Notes under the pieces: model-generated
Told to the model about the DNA's origin: nothing
What the model saw: the letters and a program-made list of their open reading frames with translations, nothing else
Databases searched by the model: none
NCBI GenBank assembly: GCA_900553885.1
Contig: USFD01000128.1
Span: forward strand, 1 to 7,104
Source: an uncultured Ruminococcus sp.
GTDB taxonomy: Bacteria; Bacillota; Clostridia; Lachnospirales; Lachnospiraceae
Length of the DNA stretch: 7,104 bases
Direction of reading: 5' to 3'
Part shown: piece after piece, positions 1 to 6,288 of the stretch
How the letters are laid out: each line of letters opens with the position of its first letter
Numbering within the stretch: the stretch's first letter is position 1
Translations under genes and position numbers: made by a program

Positions 1-435
1 ATAATCCTTTCCCTCCGGAAGAATCGCGTTGGCATAGAGTCTGTTCAGAGAGAACATTCCCGGATCCCAGCCCACGGAAATGATTCCTACTTTTCCCCCT
101 TCTTTTGCGGCCGCGTCAACATTCGCATAGTGTTCCGGTATTCTGGCATGGGTGTCAAAGCTGTCAATCACATGAAACATCTTTGCAAGAGCCGGCGTCT
201 GTTCCGGAAGATCCGTTGCGCTTCCTCCGCAGAGGATCATAACGTCAATCTTATCTTTCCATTCTCCGGCGTCCTCCATCCGGCATACCGGCACACCCTC
301 TGTAAGGATCTTAACATCCTCCGGATTTCTGCGGGTAAATACCGCCGCAAGAGTCATATCCGGGTTCTGTTTTACAGCGCATTCCACGCCTCTTCCCAGG
401 TTGCCGTACCCTGCAATCCCAATTTTTATACTCAT
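1..435 (-). CDS. ddh: meso-diaminopimelate dehydrogenase, N-terminal part (cut by window edge)
   Basis: Ddh (EC 1.4.1.16) makes meso-2,6-diaminopimelate in one step by NADPH-dependent reductive amination of tetrahydrodipicolinate; the product feeds lysine and peptidoglycan synthesis in the cytoplasm. I translated the minus strand from the ATG at 435-433: 145 codons run open to base 1, against about 325 residues for a full enzyme. Visible motifs are the Rossmann loop GYGNLG (residues 9-14), the Arg35-Arg36 pair expected to hold the NADPH 2'-phosphate, CGGSATDLPEQ (69-79), and SVGWDPGMFSLNR (120-132), a hallmark of this family that distinguishes it from other Rossmann dehydrogenases. The start is supported by AAAGGAG eight bases upstream. 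A promoter lies just before the gene, so it is probably expressed independently of araA. The C-terminal half is outside the window and its integrity cannot be judged. Confidence 0.93.
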   Translation of the reverse strand, partial: MSIKIGIAGYGNLGRGVECAVKQNPDMTLAAVFTRRNPEDVKILTEGVPVCRMEDAGEWKDKIDVMILCGGSATDLPEQTPALAKMFHVIDSFDTHARIPEHYANVDAAAKEGGKVGIISVGWDPGMFSLNRLYANAILPEGKDY

Positions 436-467
436 GATTTCTGCTCCTTTTCCGACTGTTTTATATA

Positions 468-491
468 GCGGTGCCGGATTGCCGGCACCGC
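468..491 (-). other. Perfect 10-bp hairpin at the 5' end of the ddh leader
   Basis: Arms 468-477 (GCGGTGCCGG) and 482-491 pair perfectly around the four-base loop 478-481. The hairpin starts about four bases after the predicted ddh transcription start and ends about 20 bases before the Shine-Dalgarno sequence, so it should not hide the ribosome site. Read on the plus strand it is followed by CTCTTTTGTTATT, the form of an intrinsic terminator. Read in the direction of the genes it is followed only by TATATAAAAC, a poor U-tract. It may be a 5' stabilising stem, a weak terminator for araA read-through, or a block to antisense transcription. The structure is certain in the sequence; the role is not. 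Confidence 0.7.
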
Positions 492-501
492 CTCTTTTGT
501 T

Positions 502-530
502 ATTATACCGTCGGACAGGCAGGTTGTAAA
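502..530 (-). promoter_or_regulatory. Sigma-A type promoter of ddh
   Basis: On the minus strand TTTACA (525-530) and a consensus TATAAT (502-507) are separated by exactly 17 bases. Transcription would begin near 495-496, leaving a leader of about 60 bases before the ATG at 435. The -35 box begins only 7 bases beyond the araA stop codon, so the promoter fills the gap between the genes. Confidence 0.8.
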
Positions 531-537
531 CCGCGAA

Positions 538-2037
538 CTATTTTCTGAATGCGATGCTGTTCCATCTCAGCTCATTCTTCAGATTGCGGATGGTTGTATC
601 TTTGTCAATGTAAACAGCCTCGATACCCATAGCTGCTGCCCAGTCTCCCATCTGCTCGGATGTCAGGTCATAGGAGAATGCTGTGTGGTGAGCTCCGCCG
701 CAGAGGATCCATGCCTCGGCACCTGTCTGCAGGTTCGGCTCCGGTGTCCAGAATGCAGTTGCAACCGGGAGCTTCGGCATCGGTTTCTCTGTCTTCTTGC
801 AGTTTACATCATTGATGATCAGGCGGAATCTGTCGCCCAGGTCAATCAGAGATGTGGCAACTGCCGGTCCTTCTTTGGATGTGAATACCAGTCTTGCCGG
901 ATCTTCTCTGTCACCCATGGAAAGCGGATTTACCTTGATGCTGATGGGGCCGTCAGCGATTGTCGGGCACACCTCAAGCATATGAGCCTCAAGGATTCCT
1001 TCCTTGCCCGGTACCAGATTGTATGTATAATCTTCCATAAAGGAAGTTCCCTTTGCATCTTTCATACCCTCTGTCATGATCTTCATAATGCGGACCATAC
1101 CGGCTGTCTTCCAGTCTCCCTCAGCGCCGAAGCCGTAGCCTTTCTGCATCAGTCTCTGGATTGCAAGTCCCGGGAGCTGTTTTAAAGCGCCCAGATCGCC
1201 GAAGTGTGTAACGATTGCCTGATAGTTTTTCTCTTCCAGGAAGCGCTCGAATCCAAGCTCGATCTGTGCCTGTACTGCCACATGTTTTCTGAACTCGTCT
1301 GCATCTCTTCCTTCCAGAAGGATCTCATAGGTATCATAGTATTCATCTGTCAGAGCTTTCACATCGCTTTCGCTGACTGCTTCTACTGCCTCTGCGATCT
1401 CATTTACCGGATAAGCATCAACTTCCCATCCGAATTTGATCTGTGCCTCAACTTTGTCGCCTTCTGTAACAGCAACGTTTCTCATGTTGTCTGCAACTCT
1501 CATAATACGTACATGGCTGCTTTCGATAATACCTACTGCCGTACGCATCCAGGATGCGATTTTCTTCAGTACGTTTTCATCTGTCCAGTGGCCTACAACG
1601 ATCTTACGCTCGATTCCGAGACGGCTGAAGATATGGCCGTACTCGCGGTCGCCGTGAGCAGACTGGTTCTCGTTCATAAAGTCCATATCGATGGTGTCGT
1701 ACGGAATCTCCTGGTTGAACTGGGTGTGCAGATGAAGCAGCGGCTTTCTGTATTCCTGAAGGCCCAGGATCCAGGATTTTGCCGGTGAGAATGTATGCAT
1801 CCATGTGATAACGCCTGCACAGTTCTCATCTACATTTGCCTCATTGAATGTCTTTCTGATCAGTTCGTTTGTGATCAGGGTCGGTTTCCATACTACTTCG
1901 TAGGGAAGCAGCCCGGACTCGTTGATTTTTTCAACAATAATTTTGGAATGCTCAGCAACTTTTGCAAGGCACTCATCTCCGTATAAGTCCTGAGAGCCTG
2001 TGCAGAACCAGAATTTGTACTCCTTTTGTTTCAGCAT
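538..2037 (-). CDS. araA: L-arabinose isomerase
   Basis: AraA (EC 5.3.1.4) interconverts L-arabinose and L-ribulose, the first step of arabinose use in the cytoplasm, with a divalent metal (usually Mn2+). The protein has 499 residues against 500 in E. coli and looks intact. Conserved blocks are GSQDLYG (14-20), WMHTFSPAKSWI (79-90), LLHLHTQFN (100-108), GYGFGAEGDWKTA (300-312), GTSFMEDYTY (330-339), HMLEVCP (352-358) and GGAHHT (447-452). They contain the expected metal and catalytic residues Glu306, Glu335, His352 and His450/His451, corresponding to E. coli Glu306, Glu333, His350 and His450. The ATG at 2037 is preceded by AGGAGG at 2047-2052 with nine bases spacing, a strong start. It follows araD after 102 bases and no promoter is evident in that gap, so co-transcription with araR and araD is likely. 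No clear terminator follows; only the hairpin at 468-491 lies before ddh. Confidence 0.98.
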   Translation of the reverse strand: MLKQKEYKFWFCTGSQDLYGDECLAKVAEHSKIIVEKINESGLLPYEVVWKPTLITNELIRKTFNEANVDENCAGVITWMHTFSPAKSWILGLQEYRKPLLHLHTQFNQEIPYDTIDMDFMNENQSAHGDREYGHIFSRLGIERKIVVGHWTDENVLKKIASWMRTAVGIIESSHVRIMRVADNMRNVAVTEGDKVEAQIKFGWEVDAYPVNEIAEAVEAVSESDVKALTDEYYDTYEILLEGRDADEFRKHVAVQAQIELGFERFLEEKNYQAIVTHFGDLGALKQLPGLAIQRLMQKGYGFGAEGDWKTAGMVRIMKIMTEGMKDAKGTSFMEDYTYNLVPGKEGILEAHMLEVCPTIADGPISIKVNPLSMGDREDPARLVFTSKEGPAVATSLIDLGDRFRLIINDVNCKKTEKPMPKLPVATAFWTPEPNLQTGAEAWILCGGAHHTAFSYDLTSEQMGDWAAAMGIEAVYIDKDTTIRNLKNELRWNSIAFRK

Positions 2038-2075
2038 GTTTGTTTTCCTCCTGTTTTGAAATTTTTTTATAATTC

Positions 2076-2095
2076 AGGGCAGCGTGGCTGTCCCT
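2076..2095 (-). other. Hairpin between araD and araA
   Basis: On the minus strand AGGGACAGC pairs with GCTGCCCT around a three-base loop, giving eight base pairs with one bulged A. No U-tract follows (the next bases are GAATTATAAAA), so it is not a normal terminator. Its position inside a probable operon, about 23 bases upstream of the araA Shine-Dalgarno sequence, suits an RNA processing or stability element that sets araA output apart from araD. This role is inference. Confidence 0.45.
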
Positions 2096-2139
2096 CTTAT
2101 CTGTTACAGATTTCAGCTGATTTCATGACGGACGCTGTA

Positions 2140-2835
2140 TTAGTTCTGTCCGTAGTATGCATTTGCTCCATGTTTTCTGTAATAATGTTTGTCCTGAAGC
2201 TCCTGGGGAGCCGGTGTTACGTTCGGATTAATCATCTCGCATCTTGCAGCCATCTTTGCTACTTCTTCCGCCACAACTGCATTGTGGACCGCTTCGTGCG
2301 CATCTTTACCCCATGTAAATACTCCATGGTTCTTACACAGTACTGCCGGTACGGCAATAGGATCTTTCTTTCTTGCTTCAAATTCATCTGCAATCAGAAC
2401 CCCTGTGTTTTTCTCGTAAGCTTCCTCGATCTCTTCTTTCGTCAGATTACGCACACACGGAATCTCGCCATAGATATAGTCTGCATGTGTTGTTCCATAG
2501 CAGGGAATATCACGTCCTGCCTGAGCCCAGCTTGTAGCCCACGGAGAATGAGTATGAACCACGCCGCCGATATCCTTGAAACGATTGTACAGCACCAGAT
2601 GGGTCGGTGTGTCAGAGGACGGTTTGTATTTGCCCTCTACTTTGTTTCCCTGGAGATCCATAACAACCATGTCCTCCGGTTTGAGAAGATCATACTCCAC
2701 ACCGCTTGGCTTAATAACAAAGAGTCCTGACTCCCTGTCGATTCCGCTGACATTTCCCCATGTAAATGTTACCAGATTGTACTTGGGAAGCAGCATGTTT
2801 GCCTCATACACTTCTTTTTTTAATTGTTCCAGCAT
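2140..2835 (-). CDS. araD: L-ribulose-5-phosphate 4-epimerase
   Basis: AraD (EC 5.1.3.4) converts L-ribulose 5-phosphate to D-xylulose 5-phosphate, which enters the pentose phosphate pathway. It is a class II aldolase-fold, zinc-dependent enzyme. The product has 231 residues, the same as E. coli AraD, and aligns from MLEQLKKEVYEAN to the end AYYGQN. Metal ligands are visible in GGVVHTHS (His94, His96) and His170 of CKNHG; Asp75 in KPSSDTPTH, Asp119 in GTTHADY and Tyr228 near the C-terminus match the E. coli residues Asp76, Asp120 and Tyr229 with a constant shift of one. The open frame extends upstream to a GTG at 2865, but that start would lie in a hairpin and lacks the family N-terminus. The ATG at 2835 has AAGGAG nine bases before it and is preferred. 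The gene follows araR by 69 bases and precedes araA. Confidence 0.97.
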   Translation of the reverse strand: MLEQLKKEVYEANMLLPKYNLVTFTWGNVSGIDRESGLFVIKPSGVEYDLLKPEDMVVMDLQGNKVEGKYKPSSDTPTHLVLYNRFKDIGGVVHTHSPWATSWAQAGRDIPCYGTTHADYIYGEIPCVRNLTKEEIEEAYEKNTGVLIADEFEARKKDPIAVPAVLCKNHGVFTWGKDAHEAVHNAVVAEEVAKMAARCEMINPNVTPAPQELQDKHYYRKHGANAYYGQN

Positions 2836-2859
2836 AATTTTTATCTCCTTTCTATTTTT

Positions 2860-2884
2860 AAACACCGTGTCTTTTCCGGTGTTT
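2860..2884 (-). other. Hairpin between araR and araD
   Basis: AAACACCG (2860-2867) and CGGTGTTT (2877-2884) form a perfect 8-bp stem with a nine-base loop. On the minus strand the stem is followed by AAAAATAG, so only the UUU inside the stem could act as a U-run. On the plus strand it is followed by TTATC after a TTT, a somewhat better terminator form. It lies about 10 bases upstream of the araD Shine-Dalgarno sequence. It may partly attenuate or process the araR-araD transcript so that regulator and enzyme levels differ; a full terminator seems unlikely because araD has no convincing promoter of its own. Confidence 0.5.
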
Positions 2885-2904
2885 TTATCAAATAATCTTC
2901 TTTG

Positions 2905-3987
2905 TCAGGATACCTCGCTGAGCACCCGGACAGAATTGCGCATTACAAGTTCCGGTTCAAATTCTTCCGTTTTCATCTCCTGGTTCCTGCAGATCTTTGC
3001 GACCATGCATTCCGCCGCCGCGCGTCCCAGCTCTTCTACCGGGTTGCGCACCGATGTAAGAGGCACGCTGCAGAACTGTGCCAGACTGGAATTATCAATT
3101 CCAACAATGGAGATATCCCTTGGAACCCGCAGTCCTGCTTTTGTAAGAATCCCCACCAGATGATTTGCAATCTCGTCGTTGTAGCACACACAGGCCGTGC
3201 AGCCTTTCAGCCGTTTCAGAATCCGGCCTCCGTCTTCTTCCATATCGCGGATCTCCTCGGAATCCATCCAAATGATCTTGCTGCCCCGGACCTTGATATC
3301 CCGTTCCATCAGGGCATCTGTATATCCTGCATACCGAAGATGGCCCTGTCCGTCATCTGCTTTGAAGATCCCTCCCACCCGCGTATGGCCGCAGTCCAGA
3401 AGATGCTTTGTGGCAGCATATCCGGCTTTTCTGTCATTCAGACTGATATGAGGAATATTAAGTTCACTGTAAAAGCTGTTAATAAACAGAACCGGAATCC
3501 CGGACTTCTCAAGGCTGTCATACAGTTCCAGATTCGGACTTGGGAGGCCGCTTTTCACGGTCTCTGCTATCACTCCGTCAATGGACTGCGTATGGAGAAA
3601 TTCCTTTAAAAACATCCGCTCCCGCTCCACGGTATTATTGGTCACGGAAAGCTGAAGCGTACATCCCTCTCTGGAGAACACAGACTCAATGCCTCTTATA
3701 ATGGACGGAAAGATATAGGTATCCACATAAGTGGGCATCACCGCAATCCGGATCTCTCTGCGTTCGCGGCGCCTCCGGTTAACCGCCACATAAGTGCCGC
3801 TACCCCTCCGTCCCTCGACGGTTCCTTTTTCCGCCAGGACTTCCAGCGCTCTGCGGATCGTCTGCCGGCTCACCTGAAACTTTTCCATCAGATCCTTTTC
3901 AGAAGGAAGCCGGTCGCCGTAGTTCAAATTTCCGCTTTCAATCTCATCAAGCACCCAGAATACAACTGTCTCATATTTTTTCTGCAT
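2905..3987 (-). CDS. araR: Arabinose-responsive transcriptional repressor, GntR-LacI hybrid type
   Basis: AraR represses arabinose genes in Firmicutes and is released by L-arabinose. The 360-residue product matches the roughly 360-residue B. subtilis protein in layout. An N-terminal GntR winged helix (about 1-68) contains LPSEKDLMEKFQVSRQTIRR (27-46) and the wing RRGSGTYV (60-67). A basic linker (71-80) leads to a LacI-type periplasmic-binding-protein domain (about 80-360). Segments recalling B. subtilis AraR include YIFPSIIRGIES (91-102), IDGVI (136-140), GIFKADDGQG (206-215), CYNDEIA (268-274) and FEPELVMRNS (343-352). The frame opens earlier at a TTG at 4062, which overlaps the promoter. 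The ATG at 3987, preceded by AAAGGAG with eight bases spacing, gives the normal N-terminus and is chosen. It is first in a probable araR-araD-araA operon, and repeated sites at its promoter suggest autoregulation. Confidence 0.95.
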   Translation of the reverse strand: MQKKYETVVFWVLDEIESGNLNYGDRLPSEKDLMEKFQVSRQTIRRALEVLAEKGTVEGRRGSGTYVAVNRRRRERREIRIAVMPTYVDTYIFPSIIRGIESVFSREGCTLQLSVTNNTVERERMFLKEFLHTQSIDGVIAETVKSGLPSPNLELYDSLEKSGIPVLFINSFYSELNIPHISLNDRKAGYAATKHLLDCGHTRVGGIFKADDGQGHLRYAGYTDALMERDIKVRGSKIIWMDSEEIRDMEEDGGRILKRLKGCTACVCYNDEIANHLVGILTKAGLRVPRDISIVGIDNSSLAQFCSVPLTSVRNPVEELGRAAAECMVAKICRNQEMKTEEFEPELVMRNSVRVLSEVS

Positions 3988-4033
3988 ATCCGGCTCTCCT
4001 TTCCCTTCTGACAAAGAAGATATTCTGTCTACT

Positions 4034-4067
4034 ATTACACTATATAACAAAACAACTTTCAATACAA
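4034..4067 (-). promoter_or_regulatory. Promoter of araR (probably of araR-araD-araA), two overlapping forms
   Basis: Two sigma-A type arrangements can be read on the minus strand, each with a 17-base spacer: TTGAAA (4057-4062) with TGTAAT (4034-4039), and TTGTAT (4062-4067) with TATAGT (4039-4044). Either would start transcription around 4027-4032, with a leader of about 40 bases before the ATG at 3987. The copy of TTGTATTG at 4060-4067 covers or touches both -35 boxes. No comparable promoter was found before araD or araA. Confidence 0.65.
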
Positions 4068-4150
4068 TTCGCAGTATTTATAAAATTTTTTTCTGGTTTT
4101 TGGAGAAAAATAAAAAGTTGTATTGCTTTTAAAGGGTAAAAACAATACAA
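4060..4150. promoter_or_regulatory. Candidate AraR operator cluster: three copies of TTGTATTG
   Basis: The 8-mer TTGTATTG occurs at 4060-4067 (minus strand), 4118-4125 (plus strand) and 4143-4150 (minus strand). The two upstream copies share the longer core AAAGTTGTATTG and face each other. The proximal copy overlaps the araR -35 region; the upstream pair lies roughly 90-120 bases before the start site. Known B. subtilis AraR sites contain TTGTAC-type half-sites and AraR can bind several operators cooperatively, which makes this arrangement plausible. The individual sites are only weakly palindromic, so the true operator boundaries are unknown. Confidence 0.5.
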
Positions 4151-4154
4151 CTTT
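4106..4154 (-). terminator. Long inverted repeat with U-tract, possible terminator of the ABC transporter operon
   Basis: Arms 4114-4125 and 4143-4154 (AAAGTTGTATTG and its complement) form a perfect 12-bp stem with a 17-base loop; inside the loop TTTT and AAAA can add four more pairs past a bulged G. In the direction of the permease gene the stem is followed by TTATTTTTCT, and it begins about 70 bases after the permease stop codon. This is the form of an intrinsic terminator, although the stem is AT-rich. The same repeat contains two candidate operator cores, so it may serve both purposes. A weaker stem, AAAGAGA/TCTCTTT at 4158-4179, lies between it and the permease stop. Confidence 0.5.
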
Positions 4155-4224
4155 ATGAAAGAGATCTTTTTTTCTCTTTTTATAATTATTTTTTCCATTT
4201 CAGAGAAATAACGTCCACCTGCGG

Positions 4225-6288
4225 TTACTCCCGGATTACCCGTCTGCAGCACAGGTAAGATACTGCAAAATATCCTCCGTACAGAATTCCGATCAGCACT
4301 GCCGCAACAATCAGCGGCGGCAGGGATTTCACAGAAGCGTAAATTCCCAGCATGGTATAGCTGACCTGAATACCGAAAACGGAATGCACTGCCGCCAGAA
4401 GCAAAGGAAAACCGAAAAATATTCCCATCTGGACCGCAAGCGCCCGGTTCACTTCTTTCTCGCCCGCACCCAGCTGCCTGAGAATTCTGTATTTTTCCCG
4501 GCTGTCTATGGCGTCGGACATTTCCTTCAGGGCAAGAATCGCCGCCCCGCTGACAATAAACACAAATCCCAGATACAGGGCAATAAACACTGCCATTGCG
4601 CTGGAGCCGATGCTGTCGTCATAAATCTGGGATCTGGTACTGATCCGGACTACGCCCTGATCTTCCGACCCGCTGCCGGATCCGCGATCCGACATACCCG
4701 CATTGATCTGTTCTTCAAATCCGCCCTCATCCATCCAGGAACAAAAATCCCGGTTACTATATTCCGGCGTATAATCCGAAATCAGATAATTCTGAAATAC
4801 GTCCTGTCCTGTCAGAGGAAGGTCGTCCGGCACTACAAGAAGCCCCATATTGGACTCGGAATAACTCATCCGGATATATCCTTCCACACACTCAGAATAC
4901 GCTGCTTTCAGTGTCCTGCCGCAGATCTCAACTGTATCGTTTTCCATCAGCCCCTGATTGAAAAATTCCTGCATAGAAGGGTAGTCACAGCTTACGGCAT
5001 ACTGATCCGGACCAAGCTTTACCGGCTCAAAACCGTATATGCCGGCCGCTTTGTTGTAATCCCCGGCCCGGATGATCTCCACCGGATTTTCCGCCATGGC
5101 CCGAAAGGTAGGATCCTTCTCCAGCAGACGGTCCATAAAGCTTCCCATTACCGCACCCTCGGTTGCCTCTGCTCTCTTATATGTGACGAACTCCCCCCGC
5201 ACCTCCAGCGCATCCATATCAAAGCCTTTTTCTTCAAGAACCGCCCTTACACTTTCCCGGGGATCATACCCTGTTCCCTCCGGCACAGACCGCCACATAC
5301 ATACATCCACAGGGGTCTGATTTTCCATCTTTCTGTCCCGGTCCGCCTTCAGAGTAAATGCCGCGGACAGGATACAGATGGTTGCAAAAAGCAGCAGGCA
5401 GATAATCGTGCCCGCAGCCACCGAAGTATTGATCCGGGCGCTTACCTCCCCCAGAACAAAAGAATTCAGCCGTCTGTTGTATATCCCCGGAATCTTCTTT
5501 ACAATTGCCAGAACAAATCCGGATACCGACCAGAAGATAAGAAAAGTTCCCACAATTCCCAGGACAATCTGAAGCATCACATCTCCCTGGGTCTCCATCG
5601 CCTCCTGATTGGCCGTCACATTATAGTATGCAAAGGCAAGCATGCCGCAGGCTACCAGAAACAGGACACAGCTGACCGCCGGATTTTTCAGGCGCACCGT
5701 TTCCTGTACCCGGTCCGCCACCAGCAGACGGATCAGACGGGATCTGGCCACAACTACAACATTCATAACAATCACAACCAGATAGATAATTACAAAATAG
5801 CAGATTGTTTTTCCTATAGCCGCCAGAGAGACGGTAAACACAAATCGGCTCATATCCGCCTCAAACATATTTGCCACAAACAGTGACATAAACTGAGACA
5901 GCCCGATACCGGCCAGAAGGCCGACGCCCAGGGAAAGAAGTCCGATCAGGAGTGTCTCTGTAAGCAGAATCCGGATCACCGCAGTTCTTCTCATACCCAG
6001 CGTAAGATAAATTCCCAGTTCCTTCTTTCTCCTGCGTATAAGGAAACGGCTGGCATAGACGATCAGAAAGCCCAGAATAAGGGAAACAACCACACTCATT
6101 CCAGAGAGCGCGGTATTCATGGTGTGTACAATGCGGGATTTCGTTCCGGACAATTCCATCATAGCCGTCTGGTCGCCGATGGCATTAAACACATAAAAAA
6201 TGCAGACGCCCAGAACCAGGGTAAAAAAGTAAATGGAATAATCTTTTATGCTCTTTCTGATATTTTTTAAAGAAAGTCTAAACAGCAT
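4225..6288 (-). CDS. BceB-like ABC transporter permease (FtsX family)
   Basis: A 687-residue membrane protein with the layout of BceB/VraG-type permeases, which work with a BceA-type ATPase to free targets of cell-wall antibiotics or antimicrobial peptides and often signal to a sensor kinase. I read about ten hydrophobic segments: near 17-38, 61-84, 107-137, 162-181, 204-224, 238-263, 288-314, 563-588, 617-640 and 655-680. Between the seventh and eighth lies an outer domain of about 245 residues (315-562), with five cysteines (330, 434, 456, 467, 516) and a GSGSGSED stretch near 537-543. Cytoplasmic motifs typical of the FtsX fold are RRRKKELGIYLTLGM (85-99) and SREKYRILRQLGAGEKEV (596-613). 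The ATG at 6288 overlaps the ATPase gene by 11 bases and has a 10-base Shine-Dalgarno match. The family is clear; the substrate cannot be read from the sequence, so no gene symbol is given. Confidence 0.88.
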   Translation of the reverse strand: MLFRLSLKNIRKSIKDYSIYFFTLVLGVCIFYVFNAIGDQTAMMELSGTKSRIVHTMNTALSGMSVVVSLILGFLIVYASRFLIRRRKKELGIYLTLGMRRTAVIRILLTETLLIGLLSLGVGLLAGIGLSQFMSLFVANMFEADMSRFVFTVSLAAIGKTICYFVIIYLVVIVMNVVVVARSRLIRLLVADRVQETVRLKNPAVSCVLFLVACGMLAFAYYNVTANQEAMETQGDVMLQIVLGIVGTFLIFWSVSGFVLAIVKKIPGIYNRRLNSFVLGEVSARINTSVAAGTIICLLLFATICILSAAFTLKADRDRKMENQTPVDVCMWRSVPEGTGYDPRESVRAVLEEKGFDMDALEVRGEFVTYKRAEATEGAVMGSFMDRLLEKDPTFRAMAENPVEIIRAGDYNKAAGIYGFEPVKLGPDQYAVSCDYPSMQEFFNQGLMENDTVEICGRTLKAAYSECVEGYIRMSYSESNMGLLVVPDDLPLTGQDVFQNYLISDYTPEYSNRDFCSWMDEGGFEEQINAGMSDRGSGSGSEDQGVVRISTRSQIYDDSIGSSAMAVFIALYLGFVFIVSGAAILALKEMSDAIDSREKYRILRQLGAGEKEVNRALAVQMGIFFGFPLLLAAVHSVFGIQVSYTMLGIYASVKSLPPLIVAAVLIGILYGGYFAVSYLCCRRVIRE

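Noticed and set aside
130..468. A plus-strand open frame of 112 codons over the ddh start
   Set aside because: It is antisense to ddh, whose translation shows unmistakable Ddh motifs, and it runs through the ddh ribosome site with no coding signature of its own.
1566..1579. TGAAAACGTACTGA on the minus strand inside araA, one mismatch from the CcpA cre consensus
   Set aside because: It lies within the coding sequence, about 2.4 kb from the operon promoter, and a single-mismatch match to such a degenerate motif is expected by chance. Conservation or CcpA binding data would be needed.
2026..2730. A plus-strand open frame of 234 codons across the araD region, and similar ones at 685-1185, 1204-1788 and 2902-3609
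   Set aside because: All lie antisense to araA, araD or araR, whose proteins are full length with intact catalytic or binding motifs. The antisense translations are Cys/Phe/His-rich and resemble no family.
2836..2865. N-terminal extension of AraD from a GTG at 2865
   Set aside because: The extra ten residues are encoded by the hairpin arm and the Shine-Dalgarno sequence itself. The ATG at 2835 gives exactly the family length and N-terminus.
2880..2910. CTGACA (minus strand, 2903-2908) as the -35 box of a separate araD promoter
   Set aside because: No acceptable -10 box lies 16-18 bases downstream; the best candidate, TAAAAA, is only 15 bases away and poor.
3988..4062. N-terminal extension of AraR from a TTG at 4062
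   Set aside because: It would start upstream of the predicted transcription start and encode the promoter. The ATG at 3987 has a good ribosome site and the usual GntR-domain start.
4158..4179. AAAGAGA/TCTCTTT stem as the main terminator of the ABC operon
   Set aside because: The 7-bp AT-rich stem is followed on the gene strand by CATAAAG without a U-tract. The longer repeat just downstream is the better candidate.
4384..5886. A 500-codon open frame on the plus strand opposite the permease gene
   Set aside because: It is antisense to a clearly real membrane protein gene. Its translation is rich in His, Arg, Gln and Lys with no recognisable domain, and I saw no supporting ribosome site. It is most simply a by-product of codon use in the permease.
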